Assembly (NCBI GenBank): GCA_947166105.1
Contig: CAMVCZ010000001.1
Coordinates: 62,001 to 126,000 of the forward strand
Length of the DNA stretch: 64,000 nucleotides
Direction: 5' to 3'
Origin: an uncultured Bacteroidales bacterium
GTDB taxonomy: Bacteria > Bacteroidota > Bacteroidia > Bacteroidales > F082
The position numbers and the translations under genes are program-made. The notes below the pieces were generated by a model. The model was not told where the DNA came from, did not search any database, and saw only the letters and a program-made list of their open reading frames with translations. Below, one piece after another: positions 57,738 through 64,000 of this stretch (within the stretch, counting starts at the first letter, position 1; every line of letters begins with the position of its first letter).

Positions 57738-60161
57738 TTATTTGTCTTCTTGTTCTTTTAGTTTGGCTTGGATGTCGACGATTCTTCCCTTAACTTTGAT
57801 TGTATCGGGATGGTCAGAGCCAAGTACAGCCTCTCGGATTGCATACGCTTGGTTGTAATATCCCAAGGCCTTATCGTAATTGCCAAGATTGCAGTAAACA
57901 TTTCCTATAACATGGTAACTGGAAGCAACATGGTGATGGTCTTCACCCAAAACTTTCAACCTGATAGTTAGTGCGGTTTCAAGATATTGTAATGCTTTTT
58001 CGTATTCCCCTTCAGCATTATAAATATAACCAATATTATGATATGCGGTGGCTACATCTGGATGATCTTTACCAAATAATCGTTCTGCTATTTCCAAACT
58101 TTTGTTAAAAGATTCCAAAGATTGTACAAGATCATCATTGTAATAATAAATAAAGCCTAAACTATTATATGTTGAAGCAACTGAGTAATCAGAACCATTG
58201 ATGGTAGTATCAATGGCTAAAGCTATATTAATGTGTTCGATTGCTTTTGTATAGTCACCCAAATAGCCATACATTTCACCTAACCGTTCGTGGCAATTAG
58301 AAACACTATTGTTGTTTAATCCAATAGTTGTTTCAAAAATGTGTAATGCCTCATAGTAATAATACATAGATTTTTCATAATCTTCAATTTCATAATAAAA
58401 AGTTCCCAAATCACCAATAGAAACCGCAGTGTTCTTATTCTCCCTGCCATAAAGGGTTTCATTGATGGACAAGGCGGAATTGTAACAATCCAATGCCAAA
58501 TCAAATTGGTCTGTCTTTAAATAGATTCCACCTAGGCTTTTAAATGCTTCGGCAAAGTATGGATGTTCCTTGTTGAACACTAAAGTTAAGGTTTGAATTG
58601 CTTTCTCTGTGTATTCCAATGCCTTGGAGTAATCTCCCTGATATATGTAATGATGTCCAATGTCTAAATAGGACTTGGCAACATCAGGATGATTGAAACC
58701 AAGCAGCTTTTCTCGAAGCTGCAATGCTGTTTCCTCGTGTTTTAATCCACTGGCGAAGTCTCCAATTCGATCATAAGACCTACCGATATTAGATAAAAGA
58801 GTCGCCGCTGTTGGAGATTCGGAATCTTCGCAAAGCGACAAGGCTTTTAGAAAATACTCCAATGCGGCTTTGTCCCAACCCATTCCAAAATAAACGGCTC
58901 CGATATTTGAGTATGTATATAAGAGTTGCGGATGATTCTCCCCATATATTTCATTTTTTATGTTTAATGACATATTGAAACATTCCAATGCTTTATTGTA
59001 TTCACCAATGTTAGAATAAACAAGCCCGATGTTGTTGTATATTGATGCAATGATAGTGCTGTACGTTTCATCTGCTGACGAAACAATAGTTAGGGCTTTT
59101 TCAAAACGATTTAACGCATCCGAATATTGCCCTAATTCTAAATAAATTTCTCCTAGGCTGTTGTATGAAATAGCAACTTGTATGTCCGTTTCACCATTTT
59201 GCGCAATGACGTTTCGTATAGCTCGTTGTTCGTATATTACGGCTTGGTCATAATGACCAAGATAGAAATACAAGTAATAGCCTGCATCATCAGACCATTC
59301 CACATTTGTAGTGTCTAAGCTTGCTCTCAATTCAAGGAAATAGGCAGCGGTATCGTTCAAATGTTGAGCAGCAAAAGTCTCATAATAACTATAGCAACGT
59401 TTAGCCAGTTCTTCCGTATCAGCGGAATATACTGCCTTGGCTTGGCTCAATTGTTCATCTTGTTCTTGAATGGCTTGGCCTTTTTTTCGTTGTTCTTTCA
59501 CTTGTTGGGTTACATTGCCTTTGGTTCTCAGAAGAGAGTCGGCTTTCACCAATTCGCCATTTTCAATGCAATAGGAAACTTGACGATAGAACTCGTCCAA
59601 TTGGTCGTAGTCCAATTCAGAATATCGTTTGGCCATATCCTTGATCAATTGGTCGTTTTGGCTAGTTTCTTCATATAGATTTTGCAATGCCTGCCGATAT
59701 TCTTCATCAGTAATCTTTTTTTGTTCTTTCAAAGCTTCAATCTCGTCTTCACGCTCCCGTAGTTGACGTTCGAGTGTACGCCGTATTTTCCGTTGTGCAT
59801 CCAATTCGTCTTGAAGCTGTTGATCAGGAGTTTCCATTACGATATAAAGCGGATTACAAGAATAATTATACAACCTGGGGCAAGCCTCCATATCCACCAA
59901 TTGATAGCCTTTCTTCTTTACAGAGTCCAAGCGGAATTGCGCTTCGGGTACGGGAAAAGAGAAAGCTCCGTCATCGGCATTTACTAATACGGTTGTACGA
60001 CCCTTAATGGAGACCGTTGCCCCTTTCAGGCCTTGGCCAGGTACAAGTTGGCCGTTCACCATGCGACCTTTGGTCTTAACATAACCCTGCTGGGTTTGTG
60101 TCTGTGCCGAAAGCATAATGCCGAGCACCATGATAGCAGCGAGGAGGAAAAATCTTTTCAT
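57738..60161 (-). CDS. TPR2: periplasmic tetratricopeptide-repeat protein
   Basis: 807 residues with a signal peptide (ending MLSAQ). The N-terminal part (about 20-110) is a carboxypeptidase-regulatory-like beta domain (GLKGATVSIKGRTTVLVNADD, GAFSFPV). A coiled coil follows (about 115-240: QQLQDELDAQRKIRRTLERQ, REREDEIEALKEQKKI). The rest is 11-12 tetratricopeptide repeats of 42 residues (for example NIGEYNKALECFNMSLNIKN), the kinesin-light-chain spacing. The N-terminal 260 residues are nearly the same as in the TPR protein at 61367-63178. It is the downstream gene of the locus, behind its own promoter. Confidence 0.85.
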   Translation of the reverse strand: MKRFFLLAAIMVLGIMLSAQTQTQQGYVKTKGRMVNGQLVPGQGLKGATVSIKGRTTVLVNADDGAFSFPVPEAQFRLDSVKKKGYQLVDMEACPRLYNYSCNPLYIVMETPDQQLQDELDAQRKIRRTLERQLREREDEIEALKEQKKITDEEYRQALQNLYEETSQNDQLIKDMAKRYSELDYDQLDEFYRQVSYCIENGELVKADSLLRTKGNVTQQVKEQRKKGQAIQEQDEQLSQAKAVYSADTEELAKRCYSYYETFAAQHLNDTAAYFLELRASLDTTNVEWSDDAGYYLYFYLGHYDQAVIYEQRAIRNVIAQNGETDIQVAISYNSLGEIYLELGQYSDALNRFEKALTIVSSADETYSTIIASIYNNIGLVYSNIGEYNKALECFNMSLNIKNEIYGENHPQLLYTYSNIGAVYFGMGWDKAALEYFLKALSLCEDSESPTAATLLSNIGRSYDRIGDFASGLKHEETALQLREKLLGFNHPDVAKSYLDIGHHYIYQGDYSKALEYTEKAIQTLTLVFNKEHPYFAEAFKSLGGIYLKTDQFDLALDCYNSALSINETLYGRENKNTAVSIGDLGTFYYEIEDYEKSMYYYYEALHIFETTIGLNNNSVSNCHERLGEMYGYLGDYTKAIEHINIALAIDTTINGSDYSVASTYNSLGFIYYYNDDLVQSLESFNKSLEIAERLFGKDHPDVATAYHNIGYIYNAEGEYEKALQYLETALTIRLKVLGEDHHHVASSYHVIGNVYCNLGNYDKALGYYNQAYAIREAVLGSDHPDTIKVKGRIVDIQAKLKEQEDK

Positions 60162-60191
60162 TAAGCTAATTCTTTTTGTTGTTTATGGCTG

Positions 60192-60220
60192 CAAATTTAA
60201 GAAATAATCCTGTGAACCAA
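60192..60220 (-). promoter_or_regulatory. Promoter of TPR2
   Basis: Minus-strand TAAATTTG at 60192-60199 and TTG (CAA at 60218-60220) with an 18-base spacing, located between the TIR gene stop and the TPR2 start. Confidence 0.55.
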
Positions 60221-60243
60221 TCGGTTTTTTGCAGGGAGAGGAG

Positions 60244-61374
60244 TTATTTGGTCAACAGCACGTCATTTGCTCCGGAAGGCATGGTGAGGATGCTGTCTTT
60301 CAAGGGAACAGGGGCCGACACACGATAGGTTTTTTTTTGCGCTTCCAATGGGATGAAAATGGAAACAAAACCTTTTTCATCTGTCGTGACCTCGAATCCT
60401 TCAACGAAAAGGGTGGTGTTGGCCAAGGATGTTTCAGATTCGGTGTTCCATGTGCAGAAATGGACATTACCGTAGACCTTTGGGTCGCGGTGAATATCTA
60501 TTGTTACGGATGGAGTTAGAGCAAAAACAGTGTCGAGAGAGAGGAAATTGCAACAGCTCACCGAAACTTGCACGGGCTTTTTTAGGAATTTGTGTGGTAT
60601 ATTGCTGAAAACCAAATTGCTGTTTAATGAGCAAATGGTGTCGCTCTTCGTCTCGTTGTCCAAGTGCATGGTTACGATGGCATCTTTCAGCGGTGGTAGG
60701 TTGTCGTTGTGGACGGAGGCTTCATTGATGTGTATTTCCGCATCGAAGGGCTGGCTTATGCGCCACACGCACAATAGGGCCGCAATTACGGCAATACCTC
60801 CTGCCGTCCATGCCGCTGCTATATGAACCAGTCTCCGACGATGCCGCTGCCAGATGGCATCGAACTCTACACCGAGCAGCTTGGAGATGAGTTGCACATA
60901 AGCGCGTTCCTTATTGAGCCAAGGTTGGCGGTAGACTTGCTCATGGATATTGGCCCCAAGGATTTCGGGCAGCCCCAATTTCTCAACAATGGGATTGAAA
61001 CATTCCGTCTTCGGGTCGTTGCTGTGAGGCGTACCATCTACGATGAAGAAATGGATGTTCTTCGTGCGGCCAAGGCGATAAAAGAACTCGATTTCCTTAC
61101 CCACCCATTCCGACCGTGCCGAGTTAGGAGAACAAATGACAATGAGATTGCGCGAGGACTTTAGTCGTTCCTGCAATTCCTCAGAAAGTTCCCCAGGCTG
61201 TATGTCGGTGGGAGCGAAAAACACGGGATTCATCGGCTTGCGTTCCCAGCCATGTTCGCTGCACAGTGTGGCGGGCATTCGGTAGTGCTCTAACTTCCTT
61301 TGCAGCCGCTTTCCCCATGCGGTGTCCTTCGAGCTGTAGCTGATGAAGGCGAAGTATTTGAAGGGGTTAGTCAT
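60244..61374 (-). CDS. Membrane-anchored TIR-domain protein
   Basis: 376 residues from the ATG at 61374; a longer open frame to 61473 lies in the preceding TPR gene. Residues 5 to about 150 are a TIR domain: FAFISYSSKDTAWGKRLQ (beta-A), FFAPTDIQPGELSEELQERL and NLIVICSPNSARSEWVGKEI. Glu94 (WVGKE) is at the position of the catalytic glutamate of TIR NAD hydrolases. A single membrane helix (182-204) is followed by a periplasmic part that ends in a beta domain (ANTTLFVEGFEVTTDEKGFV). The start overlaps the TPR1 stop by eight bases. The layout suggests a receptor with an NADase-capable cytoplasmic end; enzyme activity has not been shown for it. Confidence 0.88.
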   Translation of the reverse strand: MTNPFKYFAFISYSSKDTAWGKRLQRKLEHYRMPATLCSEHGWERKPMNPVFFAPTDIQPGELSEELQERLKSSRNLIVICSPNSARSEWVGKEIEFFYRLGRTKNIHFFIVDGTPHSNDPKTECFNPIVEKLGLPEILGANIHEQVYRQPWLNKERAYVQLISKLLGVEFDAIWQRHRRRLVHIAAAWTAGGIAVIAALLCVWRISQPFDAEIHINEASVHNDNLPPLKDAIVTMHLDNETKSDTICSLNSNLVFSNIPHKFLKKPVQVSVSCCNFLSLDTVFALTPSVTIDIHRDPKVYGNVHFCTWNTESETSLANTTLFVEGFEVTTDEKGFVSIFIPLEAQKKTYRVSAPVPLKDSILTMPSGANDVLLTK

Positions 61375-63178
61375 TCTCTTGTTTTTTAATTTTGGCTTTG
61401 ACAGTTTCCAGCGTTGCCCTGTCTTCAAGGGTGTAGGGATGCTCTGCGCCAAGGACTTCTTCATCGATGGCAACCGCTTGTTCGTAATAATCTACGGCTT
61501 TGGAGTAGTCTCCCAATTCTTCATATACTTTTCCAATGTAGTAATAGGAAGCCGCTAGAAGGAAATGCATTTCCCCAAAGATATTAAGCCGAATATCCAT
61601 AGCTTTTCGGAGACACCCAATAGCTTTTGAATACTCTCCATTTTGTATGTAGATTTTGCCTATTGAATGATATGTATTAGCCACGTCGGGATGCTCCTCC
61701 CCCAATATCTTTTTCCTGATGGCGAGAGCCTTGTTACTGTACTCCATGGCCTTTTCATAGACGCCAAGTGCGTAATAGTCTGCGCCTATTCCATAGTATG
61801 ATGAAGCCACGTCGGGATGCTCCTCCCCGAATATCTTTTTTCTGATGGCGAGTGCCTTGTTATCGTACTCCAAGGCCTTTTCGTAGATTCCAAGTGCGCA
61901 ATAGTCTGAGCCTATTTCGCAGTATGACTGAGCCACGTCGGGATGCTCCTCGCCAAACACCTTTTTCCTGATGGCGAGTGCATTGTTCTGGTACTCCAAG
62001 GCCTTTTCGTAGTCGCCGAGGACGTAATAGACAACGCCTATATTGTTGTATGAGTGAGCCACATCGGGATGCTCCTCGCCGAACACCTTTTTACTGATGG
62101 CGAGTCCCTTGTTTGCGTACTCCAAGGCCTTTTCGTAGTCGCCGAGGACGTAATAGACATTGCCGATGTAATTGTAAGACGACGCCCCTTTACCGCTTTG
62201 TTCCCCATATTGAACGATGGACCATCTCAATGCTCTTTGGAAATAGGATAAAGCTTTGTTGTAATCCGCGATATAATAATTATAACACACCCCCGACTCC
62301 ATCTGCCATTCAACATTTGTCGTATCCAAACTCGCCCGCAATTCAAGGTAATACGCTGCCGTGTCGTTCATGTGTTGTGCTGCAAAGGTCTCGTAAAAAC
62401 TGTAGCAGCGACGAGCCAATTCCTCTATGTCGGCAGCATGAACTGCCTTGGCTTGGTTGAGTTGGGCTTCCTGCTCTTGGATGGCTTGGCCCTTGCGCAG
62501 TTGGGCTTCCACCTGTTGGGAAACATCGCCTTTGGTTTTTAGCAGCGAGTCGGCCTTCACCAACTCACCGTTCTCGATGCAATAGGACACTTGGCGGTAG
62601 AACTCGTCCAATTGGTCGTAGTCCAACTCGGAGTAGCGTTTGGCCATGTCCTTGATGAGCTGCTCGTTGTTCTCTTGGTCTTGGTAAAGCTTCTGCAAGG
62701 CTTGGCGGTATTCTTCTTCTGAGATTTGCTGTTGCTCTTTCAAAGCTTCAATCTCATCCTCGCGTTCTTGGAGTTGTTTTTGCAGGTTGCGGCGTATCTT
62801 TCGCTCGGCGTTCAATTTGTCCTGCAACTGTTGCTCAGGGGTCTCCATCACAATATAGAGTGGATTGATGGAGTAGTTGTAGGTTTTTGGGCAGGCATCC
62901 ATGTCAACCAACTGATAACCTTTCTTCTTAACAGAATCCAAACGGAATTGTTGTTCAGTGACAGGGAAGGAGAATGTGCCGTCGTCTGTGTTCACTAATA
63001 CCGTGGTTCTACCTTTAATTGAAACCGTTGCCCCTTTTAGGCCCTGGCCAGGAATAAGCTGGCCATTCATCATACGGCCTTTTGTTTTTACATAGCCTTG
63101 TTGGGTTTGTGCTGTAACTCTGAGGCCTGTCAGCATGACAATTAATAGTAACCATGTTCTTAAATAGACTTTGTTCAT
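61367..63178 (-). CDS. TPR1: periplasmic tetratricopeptide-repeat protein
   Basis: 603 residues. Signal peptide (ending LRVTAQ), then the same carboxypeptidase-regulatory-like beta domain, coiled coil (QQLQDKLNAERKIRRNLQKQ) and CIENGELVKADSLL segment found in TPR2. The C-terminal half has about seven 42-residue TPRs. Four consecutive ones are almost identical at residue level (GEEHPDVA..Y..IG, EKALEY.NKALAIRKK) and also at DNA level, pointing to recent internal duplication. It is the first gene of the TPR-TIR pair, overlapping the TIR gene. Confidence 0.85.
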   Translation of the reverse strand: MNKVYLRTWLLLIVMLTGLRVTAQTQQGYVKTKGRMMNGQLIPGQGLKGATVSIKGRTTVLVNTDDGTFSFPVTEQQFRLDSVKKKGYQLVDMDACPKTYNYSINPLYIVMETPEQQLQDKLNAERKIRRNLQKQLQEREDEIEALKEQQQISEEEYRQALQKLYQDQENNEQLIKDMAKRYSELDYDQLDEFYRQVSYCIENGELVKADSLLKTKGDVSQQVEAQLRKGQAIQEQEAQLNQAKAVHAADIEELARRCYSFYETFAAQHMNDTAAYYLELRASLDTTNVEWQMESGVCYNYYIADYNKALSYFQRALRWSIVQYGEQSGKGASSYNYIGNVYYVLGDYEKALEYANKGLAISKKVFGEEHPDVAHSYNNIGVVYYVLGDYEKALEYQNNALAIRKKVFGEEHPDVAQSYCEIGSDYCALGIYEKALEYDNKALAIRKKIFGEEHPDVASSYYGIGADYYALGVYEKAMEYSNKALAIRKKILGEEHPDVANTYHSIGKIYIQNGEYSKAIGCLRKAMDIRLNIFGEMHFLLAASYYYIGKVYEELGDYSKAVDYYEQAVAIDEEVLGAEHPYTLEDRATLETVKAKIKKQEND

Positions 63179-63226
63179 AAGATTTTTTCCTCTATCGTTT
63201 TTGACTTATTTGTCAGTTCATCGCTG

Positions 63227-63256
63227 CAAAGTTATAAAAAAGTGTACGCAACCCAA
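63227..63256 (-). promoter_or_regulatory. Promoter of the TPR1-TIR operon
   Basis: Minus-strand TAACTTTG at 63227-63234 and TTG (CAA at 63254-63256) with a 19-base spacing. It overlaps the plus-strand -7 element TATTTTTG at 63267-63274 only at its upstream side; the latter belongs to the DUF5606-like gene. Confidence 0.65.
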
Positions 63257-63300
63257 AACTTTTTCCTATTTTTGCAGCCGTTTTTGAAAATGAATGAACT

Positions 63301-63753
63301 ATGGATTTGACTAAAATTGTATCAATATCTGGCAAACCGGGACTGTATGTGATTAAGTCTCAGGCTATTGGAAGGATTATTGTTGAATCGGTTGCCGAGG
63401 GTAAATGTGTTCCCGCTTTCGCCCGCGACCGCATGAGTTCCCTTGAGGAAATCTCTATCTTCTCCACCGACGAGGACCGTCCGCTGAAGGAAGTCTTCAA
63501 AATGATTCATGACAAGATGGGCGACAAGGTCGATTTCGATTTCAAGAAGGCCTCAAATGACGAGTTGCGCGAGAAGTTCGCCTTCGTCATGCCCGACTAT
63601 GATGAGGATGCCGTGTATCCTTCCGACATGAAGAAAGTGTTTCAATGGTATCAGATGCTGAATGACAAAGGTATGCTCGACTTCACCGAGGAAACCGAAG
63701 CTAAGCCAGAGGAAGAAGCGGCAAAGCCTGAAACCCAAGAAAACGAAAAGTGA
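63301..63753 (+). CDS. DUF5606-like protein
   Basis: 150 residues, cytoplasmic. The N-terminus MDLTKIVSISGKPGLYVIKS and PAFARDRMSSLEEISIFST match my recollection of the DUF5606 family, which is specific to Bacteroidota and has no established function. The C-terminal 25 residues are an acidic low-complexity tail (EETEAKPEEEAAKPETQ). TATTTTTG at 63267-63274 is its -7 element, 27 bases before the ATG. Confidence 0.75.
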   Translation: MDLTKIVSISGKPGLYVIKSQAIGRIIVESVAEGKCVPAFARDRMSSLEEISIFSTDEDRPLKEVFKMIHDKMGDKVDFDFKKASNDELREKFAFVMPDYDEDAVYPSDMKKVFQWYQMLNDKGMLDFTEETEAKPEEEAAKPETQENEK

Positions 63754-63775
63754 TTTTATTAGTTTATTCTTGAAG

Positions 63776-63798
63776 AAGCTGCTTCGGCAGCTTTTTTT
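63776..63798 (+). terminator. Terminator after the DUF5606-like gene
   Basis: AAGCTGC-TTCG-GCAGCTT (63776-63793), a perfect 7-base stem with a stable UUCG tetraloop, followed by a T-run to 63798. Confidence 0.9.
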
Positions 63799-63799
63799 G

Positions 63800-63807
63800 T
63801 ATATTTG
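63800..63807 (+). promoter_or_regulatory. -7 element of pyrK
   Basis: TATATTTG directly after the preceding terminator, 22 bases before the ATG at 63830. The -33 side is occupied by the terminator and shows no TTG. Confidence 0.45.
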
Positions 63808-63829
63808 TGGCGCGTAAAGGTTCAATCAC

Positions 63830-64000
63830 ATGACAAAACAGATTGCAGACTTCAAATTAGTTGAAAAACAAGACTTTAGCCGCTCCGTGTTGTTGCGGTT
63901 GCGTTCCGACCAGCCTCTGCCAGCTATTCAGCCCGGACAATTTGTGCAGGTGCGCGTGGACGACTCACCAAGCACCTATCTTCGTCGCCCGATTTCCATC
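63830..64000 (+). CDS. pyrK: Dihydroorotate dehydrogenase electron-transfer subunit, N-terminal part
   Basis: 57 codons lie in the window; the gene runs off the right edge. The start MTKQIADFKLVEKQDFS and the FAD-binding-type QPGQFVQVRVDDSPSTYLRR followed by PISI match PyrK, the FAD/[2Fe-2S] subunit that hands electrons from dihydroorotate dehydrogenase (PyrD) to NAD+ in pyrimidine synthesis. The partner pyrD is expected just beyond the window. Confidence 0.85.
   Translation, partial: MTKQIADFKLVEKQDFSRSVLLRLRSDQPLPAIQPGQFVQVRVDDSPSTYLRRPISI

Noticed and set aside
61680-62150. Regularly spaced repeats first considered as a CRISPR-like or satellite array.
   Set aside because: The 126-bp period matches 42-residue TPR units in an intact frame; there are no variable spacers or cas genes.

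Overview
The window looks like a chromosomal segment of a Bacteroidales (phylum Bacteroidota) bacterium. Four lines of evidence support this: -7 elements of the Bacteroidota type (TAnnTTTG) in front of many genes; several long secreted proteins ending in type IX secretion (T9SS, type A) sorting domains; Bacteroidota-restricted families (DUF4834-like, DUF5606-like, PCMD-like, head-GIN/DUF2807); and an rseC-rnfBCDGEA cluster. Base composition looks even and there is no sign of a prophage, integrative element or CRISPR array. Small structured intergenic repeats are frequent. No organism name can be fixed from the sequence alone.

Layout. 1-5.6 kb: start of a MATE exporter, a fused ADP-forming acyl-CoA synthetase with an unexpected ParB-like insert, a small membrane protein, a CotH-kinase T9SS cargo and a Mpv17-like membrane protein. 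5.7-9.0 kb: an ABC transporter/GntR (YtrA-type) operon and a DUF2807 lipoprotein. 9.2-28.6 kb, all on the minus strand: a surface/secretion island. Two alternating pairs of very large T9SS cargo proteins (order of transcription B2-A2-B1-A1) precede a lipoprotein, an outer-membrane barrel and a 1627-residue gingipain-like C25 protease. 28.8-34.6 kb: the Rnf ion-pumping complex and RseC. 34.6-50.6 kb: cell-surface glycan genes (flippase, three glycosyltransferases, YfhO, methyltransferase) enclosing a five-gene phosphonate operon (PEP mutase fused to a cytidylyltransferase, phosphonopyruvate decarboxylase, a phosphonoacetaldehyde-reductase-like enzyme, LicD, glycosyltransferase). 50.6-53.7 kb: rpmH, pepD, a lipoprotein and a YugP-like protease.

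53.8-57.7 kb: a steroid 5-alpha-reductase homologue, a single-domain flavin enoate reductase and a 17-beta-HSD-like short-chain dehydrogenase in one direction behind one good promoter, which together look like a reduction pathway for 3-oxo-delta-4 steroids or bile acids. 57.7-63.2 kb: a TPR / membrane-anchored TIR / TPR locus in which the two TPR proteins share the same periplasmic N-terminus. 63.3-64 kb: a DUF5606-like protein and the start of pyrK.

The most interesting items are the ParB-like insertion in the acyl-CoA synthetase, the steroid-reduction-like cluster, the nucleotide-activated phosphonate plus LicD operon, the TPR-TIR-TPR locus, the duplicated B-A cargo pairs with a shared module in front of the sorting domain, and two families of structured repeats whose hairpins are kept while their sequence changes. 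Everything here is read by eye from sequence. Family assignments rest on remembered motifs, not on database searches.
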